A stretch of 64,000 nt of DNA from assembly GCF_024748615.1 (NCBI RefSeq), contig NZ_CP087168.1, positions 3,162,001-3,226,000 on the forward strand. Direction: 5' to 3'. Position 1 is the stretch's first letter; each line of letters opens with the position of its first letter. Shown in pieces: positions 53,508 through 63,509 of this stretch. The stretch comes from Pseudomonas sp. B21-048 (GTDB lineage: Bacteria; Pseudomonadota; Gammaproteobacteria; Pseudomonadales; Pseudomonadaceae). A program made the position numbers and the translations under genes. The notes beneath the pieces are model-generated. The model did no database searches. It saw only the letters and a program-made list of their open reading frames with translations, and was not told the DNA's origin.

Positions 53508-54689
53508 CTAGTGGAGCGCGCCTCCGGATAATTGGCCTGCACCAGATGAATTGCCGGGCACCACCAGAACAGGGTTACTCTCGACGGGCGTGACCTCAGT
53601 TGGCCTGCCCCTCGGGTAGGCCCTTTGGTCTGCGGCAAACAAATGACTACTGTGTTTCGGCACACCGAGCGTCAACGTATCGCCCAGTCGGACGAGCGTC
53701 GTCACAGGCAAACGAACAGTCAGCAGGCCTTCACGGGTCCCCGGTACGTCCAGGTAGGCATAGGTCTCGTCCCCGAGTTGCTCCACTACTTCCACCTTGC
53801 CGCTGAAGCCCTGTTCAGAGATGACCAAGTGTTCGGGGCGGATACCAAGGATCACCTCGTCACCTGGCTTGGCGCTGACCGCCTCTACTGCCACCGCCAC
53901 CTGCGTACCGCCAGGCAGAGCGACAATGGCTTCCTGGCGATCAATGCGAACAACCTTGCAATCGATGAAATTCATCCTGGGTGAACCAATGAATCCGGCG
54001 ACGAATAGATTTTTCGGATAGTTGTACAGCTCCAGCGGTGCTCCAATCTGCTCCACATTGCCTTTATTGAGCACCACGATCTTATCCGCCAGGGTCATGG
54101 CTTCAACCTGATCGTGAGTCACGTACACCATGGTTGCCTTGAGGTCTTTATGCAGCTTGGCGATCTCGATCCGCATTTGTACGCGCAATGAGGCATCAAG
54201 GTTGGAGAGTGGCTCATCAAACAGGAACACACCGGGTTTCCTGACAATCGCCCTGCCAATGGCGACCCGTTGCCGCTGGCCACCTGAAAGCTGTTTGGGC
54301 TTGCGATCGAGCAGATGATCGAGCTGCAGAATACTCGCCGCTCGCAAGACACGCGCCCTGATGTCCTTGCTGTCCTTGCCGGCCAGTTTCAACCCGAAGG
54401 CCATGTTGTCGTACACGCTCATGTGCGGGTACAACGCGTAAGACTGAAATACCATTGCCACACCCCGCTTGGCCGGTGGCACGGTGTTAGCGAGCACGTC
54501 GCCAATCAATAGTTCGCCGGCGGTGATGTCCTCCAGCCCCGCAATCATGCGCAACAATGTCGATTTTCCGCACCCGGAAGGACCTACGAAGACACAGAAC
54601 TCACCGTCCTCGATATCCAGATCCACATTGTTGATAATCTGGTGGGTATCGTATGACTTACCTACGTTACGTAACTGAACTCGTGACAT
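53508..54689 (-). CDS. Sugar ABC transporter ATPase (MalK/UgpC/AglK-like)
   Basis: A 393-residue ATPase with Walker [10 protein letters not shown] (about 37), signature [15 protein letters not shown] (about 135), Walker [13 protein letters not shown] and the switch His in [13 protein letters not shown]-terminal OB/TOBE regulatory domain follows (about 240-355). The last 35 residues, after HLFAADQ, are a Pro/Gly/Ser-rich tail not usual in the family. GGAGG five bases before the ATG fixes the start. It energises the importer encoded downstream. Confidence 0.92.
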   Translation of the reverse strand: MSRVQLRNVGKSYDTHQIINNVDLDIEDGEFCVFVGPSGCGKSTLLRMIAGLEDITAGELLIGDVLANTVPPAKRGVAMVFQSYALYPHMSVYDNMAFGLKLAGKDSKDIRARVLRAASILQLDHLLDRKPKQLSGGQRQRVAIGRAIVRKPGVFLFDEPLSNLDASLRVQMRIEIAKLHKDLKATMVYVTHDQVEAMTLADKIVVLNKGNVEQIGAPLELYNYPKNLFVAGFIGSPRMNFIDCKVVRIDRQEAIVALPGGTQVAVAVEAVSAKPGDEVILGIRPEHLVISEQGFSGKVEVVEQLGDETYAYLDVPGTREGLLTVRLPVTTLVRLGDTLTLGVPKHSSHLFAADQRAYPRGRPTEVTPVESNPVLVVPGNSSGAGQLSGGALH

Positions 54690-55123
54690 TTTTCCTCCAG
54701 AGCATCCACGCGAACAACTTGAGCGGACCGCATCGCGCCAAGCGCACAATTAATGGTTGGACACTTGCTCGATTCGCGGGCAGCGGCCAGTGGAAAGCTT
54801 TATCTTTCGGGACGAGATAGCCAGAAGGCCGAATGGGTACAGAAAATCGCGGTAGTAAACGAGCGCTGTGGTCGTGATGTGATTGGCAGTGCAAGCGTCG
54901 CTCCCGAATGAAGGGGCAATGTTGAGCTCACGATGGCCAGCGGTACTGATCATAAATATCTCCAACTTTCTTCTTGTTCTTATCGTTGCGCTCAGGCATT
55001 TGCAGTACCGCCCAGAGCGCCTTGAGTAAACTATAGAAACTGCGCGCCCAGACACCCATTCGTGAATACCGATGGACGCACGGTTGATACTCCCCCGCCC
55101 TACCGGGCGGGGTATCAATCACC
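54690..55123 (-). other. 434-base gap in the alpha-glucoside operon with a GC-rich hairpin
   Basis: No supported gene. A hairpin at 55084-55118 (8-bp GC stem CCCCGCCC/GGGCGGGG with a 4-nt loop, extended by 6 bp beyond a 3-nt bulge) begins 6 bases past the alpha-glucosidase stop. It has no T run, so it is an mRNA-stabilising element or weak terminator. The rest carries stops on the operon strand and may once have held a gene. The ATPase-importer genes could have their own promoter here, but I see no operator copy. Confidence 0.6.
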
Positions 55124-56770
55124 TCACGTCAACCACGCCGCCGCATTGGCCGGTAAAACGCCCGGTTGATCGATCGGCACGCTGGAAATCAGCACATGAC
55201 CGTCAGGAAGTGCGGTGGTCAGATCGGTGAAATTGATTACGATGCGGATCGGACCATTTTCAAACAGCAGTACACCTTGTGCCGAAGGCAACCAGGTCAA
55301 CCTACCGTTACCTAATGCATAGTCATGACGCAGCTTCAGCAATTGACGATAGAGCTCTAGCGTTGATTGCGGATCCCCCTGCTGCACATCTGCGCTGTAC
55401 CGGGAAAATGAGTCCGGCTGAGGCAACCAGGAATCCCCGGCTACGCTGAACCCACAGGACGCTTCCCCCGAAACCCAAGGGATCGGCACACGGCAACCGT
55501 CGCGACCAATTAGCACCCCGTCGGTACGGAAAAAGCTTGGGTCCTGTCGGTGAGCGGCATCAAGGGTTGTATGCTCAGGCAAACCCAGCTCCTCACCCTG
55601 ATAGATGTAAGCCGAGCCTGGCAATGCATGCGTCAAGAGCGCCGCAGCACGAGCCCGGCGTAACCCCAGCGCTTCATCTGGCTGCTCTCTCGATGCATCA
55701 ATACCGTTAGGGCGCAAACCCGGCTCGCTCAGGCCGTAGCGTGATGTATGCCTGACGGTGTCGTGGTTGGACATCACCCAGGTCGTCGGCGCGCCCACCT
55801 CGGCTGCTGCAGCCAGGGAGGTATCGATGACATATCTCAATGCCGTGGCATCCCAGCGAGCCAGCAGATAATCAAAGTTGAAGGCCTGGTGCATTTCATC
55901 ATTGCGTACATAGCGCGCCAGTCGAGATTGCGGCTGTACCCAGGCTTCGGCAACCAGCATGCGATCGCCAGGGAACTCCTTTAGCACCTTGTTCCAACTG
56001 CGATAGATCTCGTGGACACCTTCCTGGTCCCACATCGGCCCAAAGTTGATGCCGCTATCTTCCGAGATTTTTCCATCCCAATCGGGTAGACCAGGCTCTT
56101 TCACCAAGGCATGTGCCACATCGACACGGAAGCCATCGACGCCACGCTTCAACCAAAAGCGCAAGATGCCTTCAAACTCCGCCCGGACCTCGGGGTTTTC
56201 CCAATTAAGATCCGGTTGGCTGCTATCAAACAGGTGCAGATACCACTGTGTTTCCCCGGGGATGCGCGACCACGCATTTCCGCCGAAAATGCTTTTCCAC
56301 TCGTTCGGCGGTAACTCGCCGCTCTCGCCTTTGCCCTCACGGAAGTGGTAGAAATTACGCTCGCCCCCCCCCGCTGGCGCCTTGAGAGCCGACCGAAACC
56401 ATTTATGGGCGCTAGACGTGTGATTGGGGACCAGATCGATGATGACCTTGATCCCTTTATCGTGTGCCTGCTCCAGCATCCGATCGAAATCACCCAACGT
56501 GCCAAACAGTGGATCTACATCGCAGTAATCCGCCACATCATAACCCCCATCCATCTGGGGAGAGCGATAGAAGGGAGAGAGCCAAATAGCATCTATCCCC
56601 AATGAAGAAAGATAGGGAAGTTTCGAGGAAATCCCAACAATATCACCTATGCCGTCACCGTTTGAGTCGGCGAAAGAGCGCGGATAGATTTGATAGATGA
56701 CAGCACTGCGCCACCACTCTGCCCCCGTACTGCATTCCGCCACGAACGGATGTTTAATCTGAGCCGACAT
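55124..56770 (-). CDS. Alpha-glucosidase, GH13 (AglA-like)
   Basis: A 548-residue cytoplasmic GH13 enzyme. The four conserved regions are visible: DLVPNHTS (about 107-114), GFRVDVAH with the nucleophile Asp (about 212), VAEAW with the acid/base Glu (about 270) and MSNHDT (about 333). The start WWRSAVIYQIYPRSFADSNG is typical of the oligo-1,6-glucosidase/AglA/trehalose hydrolase group. It should split imported sucrose, maltose, trehalose or isomaltose. GGAG seven bases upstream supports the ATG. It lies 55 bases after the MFS gene. Confidence 0.92.
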   Translation of the reverse strand: MSAQIKHPFVAECSTGAEWWRSAVIYQIYPRSFADSNGDGIGDIVGISSKLPYLSSLGIDAIWLSPFYRSPQMDGGYDVADYCDVDPLFGTLGDFDRMLEQAHDKGIKVIIDLVPNHTSSAHKWFRSALKAPAGGGERNFYHFREGKGESGELPPNEWKSIFGGNAWSRIPGETQWYLHLFDSSQPDLNWENPEVRAEFEGILRFWLKRGVDGFRVDVAHALVKEPGLPDWDGKISEDSGINFGPMWDQEGVHEIYRSWNKVLKEFPGDRMLVAEAWVQPQSRLARYVRNDEMHQAFNFDYLLARWDATALRYVIDTSLAAAAEVGAPTTWVMSNHDTVRHTSRYGLSEPGLRPNGIDASREQPDEALGLRRARAAALLTHALPGSAYIYQGEELGLPEHTTLDAAHRQDPSFFRTDGVLIGRDGCRVPIPWVSGEASCGFSVAGDSWLPQPDSFSRYSADVQQGDPQSTLELYRQLLKLRHDYALGNGRLTWLPSAQGVLLFENGPIRIVINFTDLTTALPDGHVLISSVPIDQPGVLPANAAAWLT

Positions 56771-56825
56771 TTGAAACTCCACTTGTTTGAACATGTAAGA
56801 TGATAACTTTGAGAAAACAATTGCC

Positions 56826-58130
56826 TTAACGGGCGCCTCGAACAAATAACACGGCAAATGAGCCTACGATGGCGAAGATCGCTGCGGCCATGAACAGCGC
56901 GTCATAGTTCTGTTGCGCTACAGAGTTAATCGCCAAAAACAATGGGCCAAAGATCGGTGCCGCCGTCTGCGGAACCGCATTGGCGATGTTGATTATTCCC
57001 AAATTCTTTGCCGCGTCGGTCTGACTACCGGGAAGGATATCCACGACCAGAGCCTGATCGACAGCCAAGTGAGCACCCAAACCAATAGACGAAACGATAA
57101 TGCCCGCCATCAGGCCGTTAAAACCCCCAATCAAAGGAATCAACAAGACGCCGAGTGCATAAACGACACCCGAGATAACAATGAACGGTTTGCGTCGTTG
57201 CATACGGTCAGACAGCCGGCCGCAGCCCCAAGAAGCCACAATCACCATCAATGTCATTCCAAGGGTGGTAAGCAGCATTTTTTCGCTGATTTCAGCCGGC
57301 TCATAACCCAGGCCATCCCTAAGGTAATAAACCTGATAGGTCATCAGCGTCGCAGTGCCGAGATAGACCATGAAGCGACTGAACCAGGCCCATGCAAAAT
57401 CAGGATGACGCATCGGGTTAAGCCAGAAAGCAGAACCCACCGTCGCCAGGCTCAGCGGGCGTTTTGGCGCCTGGTCGGTCGGTTCGTCGTCATAGAAGGC
57501 GATAAATACCAGCATGGTGAACAAGGCAAACAAACACGGGTAGACAAACATGTCAGGCCCCTGAGTTCCTGTCAGTGCCACGATCGTGCTTCCAGCAAAG
57601 ACTGCCACATTGGCGGACATGCCATAAAAAGCTGATATTTGTGCGCGCTGCGAAACCGGGACCCGGTCCGGGACAATTGCCACCAACGCTGCAATGGACG
57701 CATTACTAAATAACTGAGTCAGGCACCATGCCACTGCGATAACGGAAATACTGGTACTCGCTCCTATCACTACTGAGCACGCTACGGCGCCTAGGACCCC
57801 TCCGATGAGCAGCGGACGACGACGACCAAAACGCGAGCGCAGACGGTCCGATAACATACCTGCAACTGGGTTAGCTAATGTTGCGAACAGTGCACCCAGC
57901 CCCAGAATCCAGCCGAGTGTGGCGTTTTTGTTGGCAGGTACAAGTTCACTCACTCTGATCGCCAGCGACATGGTGACCGGCGTCATAAGACCGGTAAATA
58001 AACCAAGGGTCAACAACATATAACGAAAAACAAAACCCTTACTTAGAGTATCTACGCGGGAGCGTTCACCCAGAGAAGTCACCTTAATTTCAGGTAACAC
58101 GTAGCCGTGTCTTAATACTTTGTCAGTCAT
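56826..58130 (-). CDS. MFS sugar transporter (sucrose/GPH-like)
   Basis: A 434-residue, 12-helix major facilitator protein. The loop between helices 2 and 3 reads GMLSDRLRSRFGRRRPLLIGG (split around 90-110) and is repeated in the second half as CGRLSDRMQRRKPFIV, a hallmark of MFS symporters. GRRRP is typical of sucrose/alpha-glucoside:H+ symporters. It provides a second uptake route beside the ABC importer. It lies 77 bases after the porin gene. The sugar is inferred from the neighbours. Confidence 0.87.
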   Translation of the reverse strand: MTDKVLRHGYVLPEIKVTSLGERSRVDTLSKGFVFRYMLLTLGLFTGLMTPVTMSLAIRVSELVPANKNATLGWILGLGALFATLANPVAGMLSDRLRSRFGRRRPLLIGGVLGAVACSVVIGASTSISVIAVAWCLTQLFSNASIAALVAIVPDRVPVSQRAQISAFYGMSANVAVFAGSTIVALTGTQGPDMFVYPCLFALFTMLVFIAFYDDEPTDQAPKRPLSLATVGSAFWLNPMRHPDFAWAWFSRFMVYLGTATLMTYQVYYLRDGLGYEPAEISEKMLLTTLGMTLMVIVASWGCGRLSDRMQRRKPFIVISGVVYALGVLLIPLIGGFNGLMAGIIVSSIGLGAHLAVDQALVVDILPGSQTDAAKNLGIINIANAVPQTAAPIFGPLFLAINSVAQQNYDALFMAAAIFAIVGSFAVLFVRGAR

Positions 58131-58207
58131 GAACTTTTCTCTAGTAAACGCTAGCGCGTTGGTCTCTTGTTTTTATAAACGTTTGCCTTACTCAGGAAAC
58201 GCCCGTG

Positions 58208-59650
<1,443 letters not shown>

Positions 59651-59665
59651 TCACATACTTGAATC

Positions 59666-59720
59666 CAAAGCGCTTTTAATCATTACCAAAGCGCTTCTAA
59701 TTTATTCCAAAGCGCTTTGG
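59666..59720. promoter_or_regulatory. Three LacI-type operators at 21-bp spacing
   Basis: Palindromes with core AAAGCGCTTT lie at 59666-59677, 59687-59698 (one mismatch) and 59707-59720 (perfect CCAAAGCGCTTTGG). Their centres are exactly 21 bases apart, two helical turns, so bound repressors face the same side. They precede the porin operon and, on the other side, the divergent LacI-family gene. The adjoining AT-rich sequence probably contains the porin promoter. Confidence 0.85.
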
Positions 59721-59910
59721 AGAAAAGACTATAGCAGCTCAAAAAAAGACGCAAGCGGGATTTTTGGCGGCTTGGCCAGTGGCTACATGAAGGGCGGCGT
59801 ACGCCGAGGCAAAGGCGCTATGCCGTCACACGTGCAAGCAGGAGATCAGTGCGACTCCGCATCGAGTGACACGGATACGCCCTGTTGGCCGACGCCACTG
59901 TCGCGATGAG

Positions 59911-59924
59911 TCAAAGCGCTTTGA
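59911..59924. promoter_or_regulatory. Fourth LacI-type operator near the regulator gene
   Basis: Perfect palindrome TCAAAGCGCTTTGA, the same core as the three-operator cluster 204 bases away and 96 bases before the LacI start. It suggests autoregulation and DNA looping. Nothing else is recognised in 59721-60020. Confidence 0.8.
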
Positions 59925-60020
59925 TGATCAGCATGGGAAATGTAGTATTGGTAAAAATACTCACTTCATGCGCCTGATGCAGCCGCACAGCGCTCTTGCC
60001 CATTCAGGCGATCATCGTCG

Positions 60021-61034
60021 ATGAATCTAAAAGAACTTGCCCACAAGCTTGGGTTGTCCCAGACCACGGTCAGTCGCGCACTCAATGGCTACACGGATGT
60101 CAGCGAAAAGACCCGTGAACGAATCACCGCCGCCGCTGCAGCCGCGGGTTACCGACCCAATCCCGTGGCACGTCGTCTGGCTACCGGGCGCGCGGATGCC
60201 ATCGGCATTGTCTATCCGCTCATGGTCCATGACCTTGGCGACCCCTATTTCGTACAAGTTGTCGCGGGTATGACTGAAACGCTGGGTAAATCGGATATGG
60301 ATCTGATGCTCGCTTCAGCGTCCGGCTCTGATGAAATCCGCACCTACCAGCGCATGATCGAAGGGCGACGCATCGACGGTATGGTCGTGGCGCGAACACA
60401 CTTGCATGACGCCCGATTGTCCTATCTTGCCAAAAAAGGTGTTCCTTTCGTGGCCTATGGCCGCAGTATTCTGCCCGATCCATACGCCTGGCTCGACTTC
60501 GACACAGCGGCAGGCCTGCGCATGGCAGTAGAACGACTGGTCAGCCTCAAACACCAACGTATAGCCTTGTTGAGCGGCCCGCGGGAGCTGTATTTTGTGT
60601 CGCAGGCCCGCGAGGGATACGTCAAGGCGATGGCCGATGCGAAACTACCGGTCGAAGCGCAGTACATGGTGGAGAGTACCCTGGATCGCACTGGGGGCTA
60701 TGAGGCCATGAGTCGCCTTCTCTTATGCGATCCTCGACCAACCGCAGTCATTGTGGATAATCCTCCCTGCGGGGCGGGAGCCATGCGCGCGCTCGTCGAG
60801 GCGGGTGTCGAACTAGGCAGTGAAATGTCGGTCATTGTTCATGACGGCCTCCCTCCGGACGCACTCATGGGGTATGAGATAACCGCCTTGCAATCCGCCG
60901 AGCCACTCGCCGTCGGCAAAAAAATCATAGAGCTTATGCTCGCGCTGCTCGATGGCGAATCACCCGAGAACCTCCAGGTGCTGTGGCAGCCCACCTTGAA
61001 AATAGGTAATTCCGATGGCCTCTGCCCCGGCTAA
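60021..61034 (+). CDS. LacI-family repressor of the alpha-glucoside operon
   Basis: A 337-residue LacI protein: helix-turn-helix and hinge (about 1-58: LKELAHKLGLSQTTVSRALN, VARRLATGRA) and a periplasmic-binding-protein-like core (about 60-330: DLGDPYFVQVVAGM, RRIDGMVVART, HQRIALLSGPRE). It is divergent from the porin-MFS-glucosidase-importer operon and four palindromic LacI-type operators lie between. AglR/SucR-like sugar-responsive repression is the simple reading. The pgi fragment converges on it, with two bases between the two stops. Confidence 0.92.
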   Translation: MNLKELAHKLGLSQTTVSRALNGYTDVSEKTRERITAAAAAAGYRPNPVARRLATGRADAIGIVYPLMVHDLGDPYFVQVVAGMTETLGKSDMDLMLASASGSDEIRTYQRMIEGRRIDGMVVARTHLHDARLSYLAKKGVPFVAYGRSILPDPYAWLDFDTAAGLRMAVERLVSLKHQRIALLSGPRELYFVSQAREGYVKAMADAKLPVEAQYMVESTLDRTGGYEAMSRLLLCDPRPTAVIVDNPPCGAGAMRALVEAGVELGSEMSVIVHDGLPPDALMGYEITALQSAEPLAVGKKIIELMLALLDGESPENLQVLWQPTLKIGNSDGLCPG

Positions 61035-61036
61035 GG

Positions 61037-61329
61037 TCAGCCTCTATGCCGACCGCGGAAAAAGCCAATCAGCCCTTGGGTCGAGCCGTCTTCCGCCCGC
61101 ACCTCCTCCTGCCCCACAATTCGCGAGTACACACCTTTACCCAGCTCTTTGCCCAACTCCACCCCCACTGATCGAACGCATTGATGCCCCAGAGCACGCT
61201 CTGCACATAGACCTTGTGTTCGTACATCGCGATCAGTGCGCCTAGCCGCTTGGGATCGATGCGCTCAAGAACTAAGGTATTGCTTGGTCGATTTCCGGGG
61301 ATAACCTTATGCGGCGCAAGCCGTTTCAC
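61037..61329 (-). pseudogene. pgi: Glucose-6-phosphate isomerase, C-terminal fragment
   Basis: [35 protein letters not shown] and [10 protein letters not shown] are the C-terminal signature of Pgi. A one-base loss in the G run right after FDQWG shifts the frame; the other frame continues [15 protein letters not shown] and [12 protein letters not shown] before TGA at 61039-61037. About four fifths of the enzyme is missing. It may have been part of the sugar locus or its former neighbour. Confidence 0.82.
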
Positions 61330-61502
61330 CTCGCAAGGAATTTCCGCGGTGCGGCGCTGAACAGCCGCACTCCGAGGTGCACCTCCAGCTTAGCGACACT
61401 CTTGGCCCCGCAGCTGGTATCGCTCAAGCATCGTGCGGCCTCGGCGAAGCTGCCGACCCCGGCGCTACGCACAACGCATTCGATACTTCTGAAGGTTTCC
61501 AT
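61326..61502 (-). pseudogene. LysR-family regulator, N-terminal fragment
   Basis: METFRSIECVVRSAGVGSFA, EAARCLSD and [15 protein letters not shown] form the first helix-turn-helix of a LysR protein, with one residue lost in the recognition region. The frame ends after about 58 residues, where the pgi fragment begins. A deletion has joined the two. Confidence 0.75.
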
Positions 61503-61874
61503 AGGTGTCACTATAAACTTTGGGTTTACCCAGCCTATTGCAATTAGTGCCTACCTTCCCTTCGGTGGTCATTAGAACATAAAACGACATCATTAGTTTC
61601 TGTAACGGAATCCGAACCAGGCTACCCGTAAGCGTCCAGCAAATACGCCTTGCGAAATTAAACTCATCCATGCGGAAAACAATGAACAGGGGTGGGTTGT
61701 GTTTAAAATTCACGTCGCTACGACGTGGGGGGGGAAACGTCCTTGTTTATGAGGCGACGGTATTGATACTGCGCAGGGGCGGTCAGGGTGGGTCTGTAAC
61801 TGGAAGCGTTGGCCAGCATTGATACTCCTGTGGCCCTCTTTTGGCCAGAAGCGCACGGATGGTAGCGCCAGCTA
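61503..61874. other. 372-base stretch without a supported gene
   Basis: On the minus strand an ATG at 61819 with AGGAG upstream opens about 30 codons (MLANASSYRPTLTAP) before a stop after a G8 tract (61726-61733). This may be the start of a gene cut by deletion; I do not recognise it. Otherwise nothing is seen. Confidence 0.4.
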
Positions 61875-63045
61875 GTGTGCTGTTCTCGAAATAATTTTTC
61901 TGCGGTCTTAGCTACACTTTCTCTGTCATTCAGCGCTCGGGGGAACGCAAGTGAACGCCCAAGAGATCGTCCTCAGCCCAGAAGAACAAGCCGAACTGAG
62001 CCGCCGAGTACGCTCGGCCATCATCAGTCAGCGCGACGGCCGTCGCGCCCGGCTGATCCTGCTGGCAGCCCAAGGTTGTTCGCGGATAGAGATCGCTCGC
62101 TTGACCGGCTTCTCACTCCCCACAATCACCTGTTGGTGCCAGCGTTTTCAAACGCTGAGATTGGACGGTTTGCTCGACAAGCCGGGTCGTGGGCGCAAAA
62201 CGTCCTTGCCGGCTGACGCCGTGTGCCGTGTCCTTGAGCAGGTCACTCAGCCGCGAATAGGTGAGCCTCGATGGAGCTGCCGGAGCATGGCACGAGTCGC
62301 CGGGATCTCGTCCACCAGCGTGCACAGACTCTGGGCCGCCAATGACCTGAAACCGTACCTGACACGCACCTTCAAACTGTCCAATGATCCGCATTTTGAA
62401 GAGAAGTTTTGGGATGTTATCGGGCTGTATCTCGACCCGCCAGACAAGGCGTTGGTGCTCTGCTGCGATGAGAAAAGCCAGGTTCAAGCCTTGGAGCGCA
62501 CGCAACCTGGTTTGCCTCTGGGGATCGGACATATCCGTACGCAATCGCATGACTATATCCGTCACGGCACGGTCACCTTGTTCACTGCACTGGATTATCT
62601 TCAAGGACGCTTGATCAGCTGCATCGAGCGACAACACCAGCATCAGGAGTGGCTGGAGTTTCTCAAAAAGATCAATCGCGAAACGCCCAAGCATCTTCAG
62701 TTGCATCTGATCGTGGACAATTACGCCACCCACAAACACCCGAAAGTGAAGGCTTGGCTTGAGAAGCACAAGCGCTTCCACATGCATTTCACCCCGACCT
62801 CCAGCTCGTGGACGAACATGGTTGAGCGCTTCTTTCGTGACATCACGGTGTACTTACGCGAGGGCAGTTTCAGTCCGGTTCGCGAATTGGAGAGTTCGAT
62901 TACCACGTTCCTGGCATTGCGAAATGCGCAGCCAACCCGCTATGTGTGGAATGCGAAGGGAGAGGATACCTTGAACAAGATACAGCGAGCCCGTGAGGTA
63001 ATGGCCTCACAGGCTCGCGGGTAAGTTATTTTCAAAACAGCACAC
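61875..63045 (+). mobile_element. IS630-family insertion sequence, complete
   Basis: Terminal inverted repeats (left GTGTGCTGTTCTCGAAATAA, right ending TTTTCAAAACAGCACAC) bound a 1171-bp element. TA dinucleotides at 61873-61874 and 63046-63047 are the target duplication of IS630/Tc1-type transposition. One full transposase gene lies inside. The insertion sits exactly at the left edge of repeat copy 2. Confidence 0.88.
61951..63024 (+). CDS. IS630-family transposase
   Basis: A 357-residue transposase: helix-turn-helix part (about 10-75, ARLILLAAQGCSRIEIARLT), a Trp/Arg-rich linker, and a DDE domain with Asp in VLCCDEKSQVQ (about 174), Asp in LHLIVDNYATHK (about 256) and Glu in NMVERFFRD (about 291). 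The start is GTG with GGGGGA upstream. The frame is intact, so the element may be active. Confidence 0.92.
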   Translation: MNAQEIVLSPEEQAELSRRVRSAIISQRDGRRARLILLAAQGCSRIEIARLTGFSLPTITCWCQRFQTLRLDGLLDKPGRGRKTSLPADAVCRVLEQVTQPRIGEPRWSCRSMARVAGISSTSVHRLWAANDLKPYLTRTFKLSNDPHFEEKFWDVIGLYLDPPDKALVLCCDEKSQVQALERTQPGLPLGIGHIRTQSHDYIRHGTVTLFTALDYLQGRLISCIERQHQHQEWLEFLKKINRETPKHLQLHLIVDNYATHKHPKVKAWLEKHKRFHMHFTPTSSSWTNMVERFFRDITVYLREGSFSPVRELESSITTFLALRNAQPTRYVWNAKGEDTLNKIQRAREVMASQARG

Positions 63046-63185
63046 TAGCGTCCGACCGTTTGAAATCTAAAGGGTTTCTTTTCTTGCCTAAACAATAGAA
63101 GACTTAATTTTTGACTTATTATCGGATCGTTGCAACAGCAAAAAAGACCAAACTCCAAGACAAGCTATTAGATTCTGCGCTGAGC
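63046..63185. repeat. Diverged repeat, copy 2
   Basis: Begins TAGCGTCCGACC at the IS630 target TA and continues TTGAAATCTA, GGGTTTCTTTTCTTGCC, AGAAGACTTAATTTTT and AGCAAAAAAGACC, paralleling 49088-49222 in the same direction. Nothing else is recognised between 63186 and 63311. Confidence 0.6.
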
Positions 63186-63311
63186 CCGCTGAAAACTGTT
63201 ATCAACCTGATGGGATCAGGAGTGCAGGTATGCTCGAAAAATGCCCGTATCGTCGACCACTCCTCATCATCTCAGGAGAGCCACAACTGACTGTTGGCGC
63301 ATCGAGCTGCT

Positions 63312-63392
63312 TGTGATGCCGGGTAATTTCTTCTCAGTCGCCAGATTGACCGCTTGGGTTTTGCATTCTTCGGAGTAACACAGGTTACTCAT
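63312..63392 (-). pseudogene. IS3-family orfA transposase remnant
   Basis: After GGAGGTGTC the minus strand reads MSNLCYSEECKTQAVNLATE and KKLP, close to the common IS3 orfA start MSNPRYPEEFKTQAV. Homology ends after about 25 codons. No orfB or terminal repeats are seen. Confidence 0.65.
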
Positions 63393-63509
63393 GACACCTC
63401 CTGATTGGCCTCAGTTTAAAGTAAAGAGATATCTACAAAACTTGGGGCGATTCAGTTTGTCCCACAGACGCTTACAAACAAATCAATTTACGGCTGTCCT
63501 CTTGCCATC

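Noticed and set aside
54760..54913. Plus-strand frame of about 50 codons ending in DVIGSASVAPE
   Set aside because: Looked protein-like for a moment, but there is no start signal and I cannot match it to a family.
54750..55118. Minus-strand frame of 122 codons between ATPase and alpha-glucosidase
   Set aside because: No ribosome site, starts inside a hairpin, and no family resemblance.
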